DNA from: Candidatus Moraniibacteriota bacterium
GTDB lineage: Bacteria > Patescibacteriota > Minisyncoccia > Moranbacterales > UBA2206
Reading direction: 5' to 3'
DNA: 27,884 nt
Assembly: GCA_003543115.1 (NCBI GenBank)
Contig: DPJH01000005.1
Span: 1 to 27,884, forward strand
Shown: positions 6,247 through 13,182 of the stretch, piece after piece
Layout: every line of letters begins with the position of its first letter
How positions within the stretch are numbered: position 1 is the stretch's first letter
Position numbers and translations under genes: made by a program
Notes under the pieces: generated by a model
The model's database searches: none
Seen by the model: only the letters and a program-made list of their open reading frames with translations
Told to the model about the DNA's origin: nothing

Positions 6247-8475
6247 TTAACCTATCATCTTTCTGAATTCTTCTTCACTTATTATTTTTACCCCTAATTC
6301 TTTAGCCTTATCATACTTTGATCCCGGGTTATCTCCTACCAAAACATAATCCGTTTTTTTGCTGACAGACGAAGAAATCTGTCCGCCCTTCTCTCTAATA
6401 ATATCTTTTACCTGGTCCCTTGTAAAGTCTTGCAGCTCTCCCGTCAACACGAAAGTCGTTCCAGCCAGTTTGTGGTTTGTGGTTTGTGGTTTGTGGAAAA
6501 TTACTTGCACGCCCAATTCATCCATTTTTCTCAGTTGCTCAAGGTTGTTATCGTGTGAAAACCAATTTACAAGACTTTGCGCCGATTTCTCTCCGATGCC
6601 CTTGATATTTCTCCAATCATCAACAGTAATTTTGGGAAAATATTCAATGACGTCTTTTAGATTTTGGATTTGAGCGTTGATATCTTTTGATATCAGCAGG
6701 GCTGTTTCCTCCCCTACATGGCGAATTCCCAAGGCGAATAAAAATTTTTCAAATTTTATCGCTTTGCTTTTTTCAATAGATTCAATAAGATTGGCGGCTG
6801 ATTTTTCTGCAAATCGCTCCAACGGTTCCAGATCACCGACTTTGAGTTCAAAAATTTCAGCCATATTGGAAATCAAATTCTCACTCAAAAGGTGTTCCAC
6901 GATTTTTTCCCCCATCCCATCGATATTGAAACCTTTTTTGGAAACAAAATGGATCAATTTTTCTTTTTCCACTGCAAAACAGCTAGGATTTATACAATAG
7001 GTGGCAGCGCTCTCTTGCCCATTCCCATCTTCTTCTTTCTTAGGTTTGATGATCACTTCTCTCTTGACCGGTCCTCCGCAAATAGGGCAAGTTTTAGGCA
7101 TCTGAAATTTCTTTTCCTTGCCTGTTCGAAGTCCTGGAAGCACTTCCACAATCTCAGGAATAATATCTCCGGCTTTGTGAATCACCACTGTGTCTCCAAT
7201 GCGCAGATCCAAACGTTTGATTTCATCTTCATTGTGAAGTGTCGCTCGGCTTACTGTAGAGCCGGCAACTGAGACCGGACGCAAATGCGCCAAAGGCGTC
7301 AACGCTCCGGTTCTTCCGACTTGGACAGAAACATCCTCGACTACCGTGGTCACTTTTTCGGCTGGAAACTTATAAGCCACTCCCCAACGAGGACTTTTCC
7401 CTGTATAGCCCAGCATATTTTGCATGGATATAGAATTTATCTTCAGTACCACTCCATCTATTCCGTAATCTTCGCTATCTTTTTCATGTATCCAGCTCTG
7501 ATAGAATTCTTCCACCTCTTCAACGCTTTTGCACAGCTTGGTTTCCGAATTAACCTTGAAGCCAAGTTTTTTCAGAAGTGCCAGTTCCTCAATTTGTGTC
7601 TGCGGAAACTTCAAAGCGGTTTGCAGAAAGTTGTTTTGAATATTTGAATTTGAAATTTGAGATTTATTTTGGATTTTGGATTTTGGATTTTGGATTTCCA
7701 ATTGATCTATATCATAAATGAAACAATCCAGTTTTCTGGAAGCGGCAATTTTCGGATCCAATTGCCTGATTGATCCGGCAGCAGCATTTCTGGAATTGGC
7801 GAAAAGCGCTTCCCCTCTTTTTTCCCTATCAGCATTGATTCTAGAGAGTTCTGATTTCCCCAAGAAACATTCTCCCACAAAAACTCCTGATACCGGATAA
7901 TTCAATCGGAGAGGCAAACTTTGAATAGTCTTTAAATTCTCAGTCACGTCTTCCCCGATCAAACCGTCCCCTCGCGTCGCTCCTTGGATAAAGAAACCGT
8001 CCTTATATGTCAAAATAATTTTCAAACCATCGATTTTGATTTCGGCAACATAATCGAGGTTTGTGGTTGATAGTTTATGGTTTTTAGCCTGCCCGCCGCC
8101 GGTAGGCAAGGTTTTTAACTTTGAGTTTTGAGATTCATTTGAAATTTGGATTTTGGATTTTGAAATCAGACGTAACGTTCTCTCTTCCCATTTTTGAAGA
8201 TCGGAAAAAGAAAAGATATCAGAAAAAGACCACTGTCTCACTGCGTGCACCACTTTCTGGAATTTTTCCAAAGGCTTGCCTCCGATTCTTTGAGTTGGCG
8301 AATCGCCAAATTGCAGTTCCGGGAACTTTTCTTCCAGACTTTTCAGCTCGTCCATAAGGGAACTATACACTTCATCCGTCACTTCAGGAGCATCCAAGAC
8401 GTGATATTGATAGCGCAATTTGTTGATTTCTCCAGAAAGCTTTCTTATTCGATTTTCCGCTTGATATTTATCCAT
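6247..8475 (-). CDS. ligA: NAD+-dependent DNA ligase with three in-frame repeat insertions
   Basis: LigA seals nicks in duplex DNA using NAD+ in replication and repair. The product has 742 residues against a usual ~670. It has domain Ia (1-~75), an adenylation domain with the active lysine K147 in EIKIDG, an OB fold, a Cys4 zinc finger (C463, C466, C494, C499), HhH repeats (about 510-640) and a BRCT domain (about 673-742). Most of the extra length lies in three low-complexity Asn/Gln/Lys/Ser segments (about 104-139, 259-286 and 661-669) encoded by repeat-like DNA. None removes a catalytic motif, so the enzyme should work. It heads a block with gatC and gatA, and its promoter suggests a leaderless transcript. 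Confidence 0.97.
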   Translation of the reverse strand: MDKYQAENRIRKLSGEINKLRYQYHVLDAPEVTDEVYSSLMDELKSLEEKFPELQFGDSPTQRIGGKPLEKFQKVVHAVRQWSFSDIFSFSDLQKWEERTLRLISKSKIQISNESQNSKLKTLPTGGGQAKNHKLSTTNLDYVAEIKIDGLKIILTYKDGFFIQGATRGDGLIGEDVTENLKTIQSLPLRLNYPVSGVFVGECFLGKSELSRINADREKRGEALFANSRNAAAGSIRQLDPKIAASRKLDCFIYDIDQLEIQNPKSKIQNKSQISNSNIQNNFLQTALKFPQTQIEELALLKKLGFKVNSETKLCKSVEEVEEFYQSWIHEKDSEDYGIDGVVLKINSISMQNMLGYTGKSPRWGVAYKFPAEKVTTVVEDVSVQVGRTGALTPLAHLRPVSVAGSTVSRATLHNEDEIKRLDLRIGDTVVIHKAGDIIPEIVEVLPGLRTGKEKKFQMPKTCPICGGPVKREVIIKPKKEEDGNGQESAATYCINPSCFAVEKEKLIHFVSKKGFNIDGMGEKIVEHLLSENLISNMAEIFELKVGDLEPLERFAEKSAANLIESIEKSKAIKFEKFLFALGIRHVGEETALLISKDINAQIQNLKDVIEYFPKITVDDWRNIKGIGEKSAQSLVNWFSHDNNLEQLRKMDELGVQVIFHKPQTTNHKLAGTTFVLTGELQDFTRDQVKDIIREKGGQISSSVSKKTDYVLVGDNPGSKYDKAKELGVKIISEEEFRKMIG
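6469..6495 (-). repeat. TTTGTGG tandem repeat inserted in ligA (site 3)
   Basis: Four near-perfect TTTGTGG units (plus-strand view) encode about nine residues, HKPQTTNHK, in the linker just before the BRCT domain. The insertion keeps the frame. Confidence 0.65.
7618..7701 (-). repeat. GGATTTT-type repeat inserted in ligA (site 2)
   Basis: Plus-strand TTGAATTTGAAATTTGAG and repeated GGATTTT units encode about 28 Asn/Gln/Ser/Lys-rich residues at the surface between the adenylation subdomain and the next conserved block (residues ~259-286). The frame is kept. The same units appear at site 1. Confidence 0.7.
8059..8166 (-). repeat. Composite repeat inserted in ligA (site 1)
   Basis: This is a mixed insertion: GGATTTTGGATTTTG units, TTTGAGTTTTGAG units, a GC-rich CCTGCCCGCCGCCGG core and a TTTGTGGTT unit. 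It encodes about 36 residues (~104-139) just before the catalytic KIDG motif. The GC-rich core flanked by A/T units looks like a dispersed intergenic repeat that has been captured in a coding region. Confidence 0.7.
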
Positions 8476-8481
8476 ATATCC

Positions 8482-8490
8482 ATTATATCA
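8482..8490 (-). promoter_or_regulatory. Extended -10 promoter of ligA (leaderless start)
   Basis: Minus-strand TGATATAAT (TGn plus a perfect TATAAT at 8482-8487) ends 6 bases before the ligA ATG at 8475, so transcription should start at or next to the start codon. No good -35 box is seen at 17 bp, which fits an extended -10 promoter. The upstream T-run belongs to the pilin terminator. Confidence 0.6.
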
Positions 8491-8497
8491 CACAAAC

Positions 8498-8525
8498 AAA
8501 AAACAGGGTTTGCATCCTGTTTTTT
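8498..8525 (-). terminator. Terminator of the pilus gene block
   Basis: AAAAAACAGG (8498-8507) and CCTGTTTTTT (8516-8525) form a symmetric hairpin with A and T runs on either side. It stands 43 bp past the distal pilin stop and separates the pilus block from ligA. It could act in both directions. Confidence 0.8.
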
Positions 8526-8568
8526 GCTTGAATCACGCTTAAACAAATCAGTAAAGCCGATAAAAACA

Positions 8569-8979
8569 CTAGAAACCTTCTTTTACGCATCTGCCATTGC
8601 TGCCATTGCTGCAAGTGATTGTTTTCGTACCGTCATCTCTATCTTCTGCTGTAAGCGTGTATGCTCCAGTTTGAGGAGTATAGGTCCTATTTGTCCACCT
8701 CCAGTTATTTTCAGTTAAGATTGGCCAATTATCACTTCCTGTGCATATAGCGACAGCACTGGTAACATCAGCCGTACTGCTAAAAGACGGGGTTCCTGCT
8801 TTGTCCATGCACAATAGAACAGCTCCGACTGAAGATGTGATGGATGACAATGCAGCTGAATCCTTTGCTCTTGTTCTGGATCCGCTTAGTCCGACCAGAA
8901 TAGCTGAAGCCAAAATACCGATAATCGCAATAACGATCAAAAGTTCGATCAATGTAAAACCCTTCAATTTGTTTTTCAT
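8569..8979 (-). CDS. Type IV pilin (distal copy)
   Basis: A 136-residue type IV pilin with a short leader (MKNKLKG) cut after G7 by PilD, the mature start FTLIELLIV with the conserved Glu at mature position 5 (residue 12), and the long hydrophobic helix. The globular part has four Cys residues, including a C-terminal pair around SNGSNGR that may form the D-region disulfide. Its first 24 residues and its ribosome site (AAAGGCGGGTGAATATATG) match the pilin at 12275-12670, so the 5' part was duplicated. It lies at the end of the block, behind the minor pilins, and has its own promoter (9048-9076). Confidence 0.92.
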   Translation of the reverse strand: MKNKLKGFTLIELLIVIAIIGILASAILVGLSGSRTRAKDSAALSSITSSVGAVLLCMDKAGTPSFSSTADVTSAVAICTGSDNWPILTENNWRWTNRTYTPQTGAYTLTAEDRDDGTKTITCSNGSNGRCVKEGF

Positions 8980-9000
8980 ATATTCACCCGCCTTTCTATT

Positions 9001-9017
9001 TTTCCTTTGAAAGGAAA
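9001..9017. promoter_or_regulatory. Leader hairpin of distal pilin
   Basis: TTTCCTT-TGA-AAGGAAA is a perfect 7-bp stem within the predicted 5' leader, just upstream of the ribosome site. It may stabilise the pilin mRNA. Confidence 0.4.
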
Positions 9018-9047
9018 TTTATTTTTTAACATATTTTCTCTTCGTCT

Positions 9048-9076
9048 ATTATACAACTATTCTCTAAAAATAACAA
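9048..9076 (-). promoter_or_regulatory. Internal promoter of distal pilin
   Basis: Minus-strand TTGTTA (9071-9076), a 17-bp spacer and a perfect TATAAT (9048-9053). The -35 box lies at the edge of the upstream minor pilin gene (stop at 9079). The expected leader is about 60 bases. Confidence 0.65.
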
Positions 9077-9078
9077 AG

Positions 9079-9561
9079 CTATGGAGCAACCGGCACAGGC
9101 ACAACCGCACTGATGGCTCGTTGAGTTTTTCCAGGAACAATGCCCACGGCCTTAACAAGAATAATTTCAGAAAATTTCAACCCTGCCTTATTGCAAGCAA
9201 CGTTCTCCAGATCAGGAGAAGTAACGGGATTTATTCTTTTCATCAGTTGAATAGTATATAGATTATCTTTTTTTATTTTTCCCGATGACGCATCGCACAC
9301 GCCCACATCATCCCAGCTGCCGCTTGTAACCGGGGTGGACAAATTATTGGGCGCTGAATATCCCTTCACAATAGCTGCCAATGTCTTTTCCACTCCCATA
9401 TCCGCTCTTTGATAGGCTACTAATGATTCATTGGAGCTGGAAGATACGTTTCTTCCGATATTAGAGACAAGAATCAAGCTCAAAACAGTCGTCAAGACAA
9501 CCGAGAGAATTATAATAGTGGAAACTATGGCTGAAGCTTTATAGTTTTTTATTCTTATCAT
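9079..9561 (-). CDS. PilX-like atypical minor pilin component
   Basis: A 160-residue protein with a positively charged N-terminus (MIRIKNYKAS) and a long hydrophobic helix (about 10-34). This is the layout of a pilin, but it has no GF at the cleavage site and no Glu at mature position 5. Such features occur in PilX/GspK-type components placed at the pilus tip. The C-terminal part has two Cys residues. I place the start at the ATG at 9561, four bases after the stop of the PilW-like gene; a GTG at 9591 is an alternative that would overlap that gene by 26 bases. It is the last of four minor-pilin genes read in the order FimT, PilV, PilW, PilX. Confidence 0.7.
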   Translation of the reverse strand: MIRIKNYKASAIVSTIIILSVVLTTVLSLILVSNIGRNVSSSSNESLVAYQRADMGVEKTLAAIVKGYSAPNNLSTPVTSGSWDDVGVCDASSGKIKKDNLYTIQLMKRINPVTSPDLENVACNKAGLKFSEIILVKAVGIVPGKTQRAISAVVPVPVAP

Positions 9562-9565
9562 TTTT

Positions 9566-10162
9566 TTAGTTTTTAATATAACCGTAATCACGCAGAGAAA
9601 CGCTGGTCTGTATTATTGCAGAATCATTGTTCGTACAATCATTTTCATAGCAGACTTTCATGGAAATAGTGACGTGTCCGAGTTTTTTAGGAGAACCCTT
9701 GCTTGATTTTTCTACAGTGAAATATAGTTCATTTACTGTTCCATTTGTCATGCTGACTCCTCCGCTTCCCCAAGAATTCGTACAGCCGGTTACAAATCCA
9801 TAAGCGTCTTTTGTCACCCCTGAAGTATTTTCCTGCACTTTTATGGTGTGGCTCGTATTGTCCAACACGTACTGAAAACATTTTTCCTGGGAATAGTCAT
9901 AGAAATGGATATTTCCCAGATTGGAACCATCCGAAGAAAAAACCGAACTCATGCGCAATGTCTTGGCCATGACCTCCATAGCATACCGGGCATCTTCAAT
10001 ATCTTGCTGCACCGCCCTCACTCTCCTTCTTGAATCAATCACGCTGAAAAATGTCTCCATTATCATTATCACCACCATTACAAAAATAAATGTTGCAATG
10101 AGCGATTCAACAAGAGAAAATCCCTTTAATTTTTTTAGTTGTTTTTCTTTTTCCATCAACAT
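9566..10162 (-). CDS. PilW/GspJ-like minor pilin
   Basis: A 198-residue prepilin with a leader ending KLKG at 14, mature start FSLVESLIA with Glu at mature position 5, and a hydrophobic helix. The region DARYAMEVMAKTLRMSS is typical of PilW/GspJ-type minor pilins. The C-terminal part is beta-rich with several Cys residues and ends SVSLRDYGYIKN, a pattern often seen in this family (inference). It is separated by 27 bp from pilV and 4 bp from the PilX-like gene, so the group is cotranscribed. A second in-frame ATG two codons in is equally possible as start. Confidence 0.83.
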   Translation of the reverse strand: MLMEKEKQLKKLKGFSLVESLIATFIFVMVVIMIMETFFSVIDSRRRVRAVQQDIEDARYAMEVMAKTLRMSSVFSSDGSNLGNIHFYDYSQEKCFQYVLDNTSHTIKVQENTSGVTKDAYGFVTGCTNSWGSGGVSMTNGTVNELYFTVEKSSKGSPKKLGHVTISMKVCYENDCTNNDSAIIQTSVSLRDYGYIKN

Positions 10163-10189
10163 CTTATTTTTATCAAAAATTTTTCTAAA

Positions 10190-10738
10190 CTAATCTTCTT
10201 TTCCCCATTCTCCATCCAAAGTAGCCTCTATGAAAAAACATTTTTTGGAAAAATCACAATTGCTTCCGTTCGGATCATCCGGCGGAGTGTTTCCTCCCCA
10301 AGTTGTGACACTGGTTATCACTTTCCTGTCGCTGTCGCCTTCAACTTTTATTCTTCGGCTAAAATGCGTTGCATTTCCGGAACTGTCATGGACATATTTT
10401 CCATTTTTGAAATATAAGCTATATCCTGAAATACCGACATCGTTTACCGCGTCATTATTATCGCAATCTATGATTCCATTTGTCTTGTTGCCGATGTTCT
10501 CAAAAGCGTCCCTCCCGCTGATCTGCCAATTATTATCCCTGATATTTCTCACCATCTCAATTCCCTCCTGAGCCAGAGCCCCGGCAATGGCCTCGTTTCT
10601 TCTATCCATCGATTTTGTCATTTCTCCATACATAAGGCTCACCACTCCGAATATTCCCAAAACGAACATTCCCAAAGAAAAAAGCACCTCGATAAGAGAG
10701 AATCCTTTTTTATTTGTAGATTTTTCCTTGTATGGCAT
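10190..10738 (-). CDS. PilV/GspI-like minor pilin
   Basis: A 182-residue prepilin with leader MPYKEKSTNKKG (cut after G12), then FSLIEVLFSLGMFVLGIFG with Glu at mature position 5. ALAQEGIEMVRNIRDNNW is the diagnostic PilV-like helix just after the membrane part. The globular domain holds the Cys residues of a DCDNND motif and a pair near the C-terminus. Minor pilins of this kind prime pilus assembly and form the tip with FimT-, PilW- and PilX-like partners, all next door. Confidence 0.85.
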   Translation of the reverse strand: MPYKEKSTNKKGFSLIEVLFSLGMFVLGIFGVVSLMYGEMTKSMDRRNEAIAGALAQEGIEMVRNIRDNNWQISGRDAFENIGNKTNGIIDCDNNDAVNDVGISGYSLYFKNGKYVHDSSGNATHFSRRIKVEGDSDRKVITSVTTWGGNTPPDDPNGSNCDFSKKCFFIEATLDGEWGKED

Positions 10739-10772
10739 ATTTGTATATTCTTATATCCGCTCCTGAAAAAAA

Positions 10773-11348
10773 TTAGTTGGCTTCTGCGACTTTTCCATTG
10801 GAGCCCACCTGGACCGAGATGGTGTCGTCCGCATCAGTGGGATGGCTCAAAGTGATTGTTGTTCCTGAAAACGAGATTCCATTATTGCCTTGAATGACTC
10901 CGAAAGGAATTCTAAAATACATGACAGTACTATTCATGCTGCTAGTGGTGGTCACATAATCCTCCAATGAAAATTCACTTACCTCATATTTTGTACTGCC
11001 AGATGAATATGTATCATCCTTGCAGCTTCCGCCGGATGCAGCCCTGACATAAAAAATCCTGTATCTATTATTAGCGGTAAATTCAAAACCATAGCCGCAG
11101 GGCGTAAATTCGCTGCCCACAGATCCCTGGGTTTTTCCTTGAGTAGCATAGCTTTGTGCCAGCCTTATAACCGTTGCCACCTCTCTTTGTGCCGCCCTAA
11201 GCGCCGCATCCCGCTTGGAATATTGATATGACATAAATCCCACTGAAGCCATAATGCTCATAATGGAAATGACTACCAGCAGCTCTATCAAGGTAAATCC
11301 TTTCTTAGGGGAAAACATATATTTTTCTTTTTTAGAATAATCAGTCAT
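10773..11348 (-). CDS. FimT/GspH-like minor pilin
   Basis: A 191-residue prepilin with the cleavage site KKG|FTLIELLVV (G17) and Glu at mature position 5. The segment following the helix, ALRAAQREVATVIRLAQSYAT, is typical of FimT/GspH. The longest open frame begins at 11447 inside pilD; I use the ATG at 11348, 10 bases after the pilD stop, and an ATG at 11318 is also possible. The C-terminal domain is rich in Ser, Thr and Gly with a Cys pair. FimT-type pilins bind DNA in some competent bacteria (family knowledge, untested here). Confidence 0.83.
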   Translation of the reverse strand: MTDYSKKEKYMFSPKKGFTLIELLVVISIMSIMASVGFMSYQYSKRDAALRAAQREVATVIRLAQSYATQGKTQGSVGSEFTPCGYGFEFTANNRYRIFYVRAASGGSCKDDTYSSGSTKYEVSEFSLEDYVTTTSSMNSTVMYFRIPFGVIQGNNGISFSGTTITLSHPTDADDTISVQVGSNGKVAEAN

Positions 11349-11358
11349 TTTTAATAAA

Positions 11359-12165
11359 TTAAAATATAAATAAACCAAAATACCAATCAACAATCGGCTT
11401 ATACCAAAAAATTGCCAGCATGGTCCCCAAAACCAAAAATGGAGCAAAAGGCAATTGGCTGCCCATTTCTTTTTTCTTGCTCAAAACCAAGAGGATTCCC
11501 GCGAAAGCTCCTAGAGAAAATGACAGGAGAAGAGCCAAAAGAATGTTCGGCCATCCTACAATAAGACCCAAAAAAATAACCAGATACGCATCCCCCATCC
11601 CCATCCACTTTTCTTTGCTCACCGCCACCATCAGAAAGAAAAAAGAAAAGGACACTACGGCCGCCAGAACCCCGGAGTAAGTGGAAAAATCATATGCTTG
11701 CATTCCGGAAAAAATTTCTCTTCCGCCATCCGCAAACAAATTAAAAACAATAGAAATAAAAATTCCTAGCGCCAAAACAATGCTGGGAATCTCCATATAC
11801 AAAAAATCATACACCAAAATAACCAGCAAAATGGAAATTATCGCCAGATAATATCCGCTCGCTATCCAAGAAAACATATCATCTATCTGGAAAAAATAAT
11901 ATCCTACCAAAGCAAAAAGGATTCCAGCCGCAATTTCTACCAACGGATACTGCCAAGAAATTTTCTCATGGCAATTCCTGCAGCGGAATTTCAAAAGAAT
12001 GAAACTGATTACCGGAATGTTATCATACCAAACTATCGTTTCTTTGCAGTGCGGGCAATGGGATCGGTCCATCACCAGAGTCTCAGCCATGCGCAAGCGA
12101 TAGACCGCCACATTCAAGAAGCTTCCTATCGCTAAACCTAAAATAAAAAAAATCGCTAATATCAT
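11359..12165 (-). CDS. pilD: Prepilin leader peptidase / N-methyltransferase
   Basis: PilD removes the prepilin leader at G|F and methylates the new N-terminus in the inner membrane. The 268-residue protein has the N-terminal domain with two CxxC zinc motifs (C37/C40 and C62/C65) and several membrane helices. The two catalytic Asp residues are D120 (VYDFLYMEIP) and D192 (GMGDAYL). Length and motifs are complete. It lies between the major pilins and the minor pilins, and a -10-like TATAAT (12177-12182) very near its ATG would give an almost leaderless extra transcript. Confidence 0.96.
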   Translation of the reverse strand: MILAIFFILGLAIGSFLNVAVYRLRMAETLVMDRSHCPHCKETIVWYDNIPVISFILLKFRCRNCHEKISWQYPLVEIAAGILFALVGYYFFQIDDMFSWIASGYYLAIISILLVILVYDFLYMEIPSIVLALGIFISIVFNLFADGGREIFSGMQAYDFSTYSGVLAAVVSFSFFFLMVAVSKEKWMGMGDAYLVIFLGLIVGWPNILLALLLSFSLGAFAGILLVLSKKKEMGSQLPFAPFLVLGTMLAIFWYKPIVDWYFGLFIF

Positions 12166-12221
12166 TTTTTTGATAAATTATAATGCCGTATAATCTTCAC
12201 TCGCATTGAAAACTTTATCTA

Positions 12222-12256
12222 TTTGCCAATTTCGCCTAGGCACTTAAATTGGCAAA
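12222..12256. repeat. Inverted repeat between pilin and pilD
   Basis: An 11-bp perfect stem TTTGCCAATTT/AAATTGGCAAA (12222-12232 with 12246-12256) encloses a GCCTAGGC palindrome. There is no T-run on the exit side, so this is probably an attenuating or 3'-stabilising hairpin after the abundant pilin mRNA rather than a full terminator. Confidence 0.6.
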
Positions 12257-12274
12257 TAAAAAAATTCTAAATAA

Positions 12275-12670
12275 CTAGCATCCAGCTACTGTGTATGCTA
12301 CTCCGTTTTGTGTCATAGTAGCCATTCCACAAGCAGTAACAACATCTGCTTTTATAGGATTAACAGTTACAGTAAATGTTCCAGCTCCGCCAGTACCACA
12401 TTCAGTAGCGTCATCACCGACAGTAATAGTTCCTACAGTCATATTAGGAGTAGCAACTGTCCATGGCAATGTTGCAGCTGTAAGAACAGCAGTATCACAA
12501 GCCAAGATCAATCCTGGCACAGCTCCTGATGTTTCAGCCTTATAAGCCGCCACATTAGCTTTGGTTCTGGCTGAGTTCAAGCTCACCAAAACGATAGAAG
12601 CCAAAATACCGATGATCGCAATTACGATCAAAAGCTCGATCAAGGTAAAACCTTTCAATTTGTTTTTCAT
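12275..12670 (-). CDS. Type IV major pilin
   Basis: A 131-residue pilin. Leader MKNKLKG, cleavage after G7, mature FTLIELLIV with Glu at mature position 5, then a hydrophobic helix to about 32. The globular part is unusually poor in charge and rich in Ala, Thr, Val and Gly, with four Cys residues (one pair flanks the C-terminal region ending VAGC). AAAGGCAGGTGA is a strong ribosome site, rare in this window, which suggests high expression and makes this the best candidate for the main fibre subunit. It shares its first 24 residues and ribosome site with the distal pilin at 8569. Confidence 0.92.
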   Translation of the reverse strand: MKNKLKGFTLIELLIVIAIIGILASIVLVSLNSARTKANVAAYKAETSGAVPGLILACDTAVLTAATLPWTVATPNMTVGTITVGDDATECGTGGAGTFTVTVNPIKADVVTACGMATMTQNGVAYTVAGC

Positions 12671-12697
12671 ATATTCACCTGCCTTTCTAGTTTTTTT

Positions 12698-12745
12698 ACT
12701 AAAATCATATTTAAAAAAATTTTAGTTCCATATAAAATTCCTCCT
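12698..12745 (-). promoter_or_regulatory. Pilin leader: mini-ORF with strong ribosome site and hairpin
   Basis: On the minus strand AGGAGG (12740-12745) is followed 8 bases later by ATG GAA CTA AAA TTT TTT TAA (12731-12711), a six-codon ORF. It overlaps a perfect 8-bp inverted repeat ACTAAAAT/ATTTTAGT (12698-12726) located just before the ribosome site of the pilin at 12670. It may be a leader peptide controlling hairpin formation, or a remnant of a lost gene start. Confidence 0.4.
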
Positions 12746-12751
12746 ATCTCA

Positions 12752-13168
12752 TTATTGACAGGAATTGCCTGACACTAAACAATTTATGGAAGTCTGCCCG
12801 CTTTTTGTCGCTCCATAAACATATGAATCATCTATGGCTCCTACTGCAGGAGCGATTATATTCCAGCCTGTTTTTGCTGTGATGTCAGGCCATACAGCAT
12901 TATGCCCTGAAACCGCTACTCCCGGAGAAGCCGACCCATCCGTACAAATCGTATCCCCCACCACAAATCCGCTTGTCCCTCCTCCATCGATCGCGCACAT
13001 GGACATCTCAGACATGATACTTGACAATGTGGAAACAGCCGAAGCCCGGTTGGCTTTTTCCCGAGCTGAACCAAGACTGGTCAAGACAATGGAAGCGAGA
13101 ATGCCGATGATCGATATGACAATCAAAAGTTCAACCAATGTAAATCCATATTTATTTTTAATTTTCAT
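12752..13168 (-). CDS. Type IV pilin (second major-type copy)
   Basis: A 138-residue pilin with leader MKIKNKYG (cut after G8) and mature FTLVELLIV with Glu at mature position 5. The helix leads into AREKANRASAVSTLSSIMSEMSMC, as in major pilins. The remainder is Gly/Ser-rich with four Cys residues, two near the C-terminus (CLVSGNSC). It follows pilC by 14 bp and precedes the 12275 pilin by 81 bp. Its N-terminus is more diverged from the other two than they are from each other. No clear ribosome site. Confidence 0.9.
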   Translation of the reverse strand: MKIKNKYGFTLVELLIVISIIGILASIVLTSLGSAREKANRASAVSTLSSIMSEMSMCAIDGGGTSGFVVGDTICTDGSASPGVAVSGHNAVWPDITAKTGWNIIAPAVGAIDDSYVYGATKSGQTSINCLVSGNSCQ

Positions 13169-13182
13169 TTTTTTATATAAAA

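Noticed and set aside
7285..7647. Long plus-strand frames inside ligA
   Set aside because: Reverse-strand shadows of conserved LigA domains with no start signal or recognisable motif.
7618..7701. Frameshift or pseudogene in ligA at the repeat tracts
   Set aside because: The frame is kept through all three insertions and all catalytic and zinc residues are present downstream.
8194..8718. 174-residue plus-strand frame over the ligA start and the pilin end
   Set aside because: It is antisense to two clear genes and crosses the terminator; composition reflects the real genes' reverse strand.
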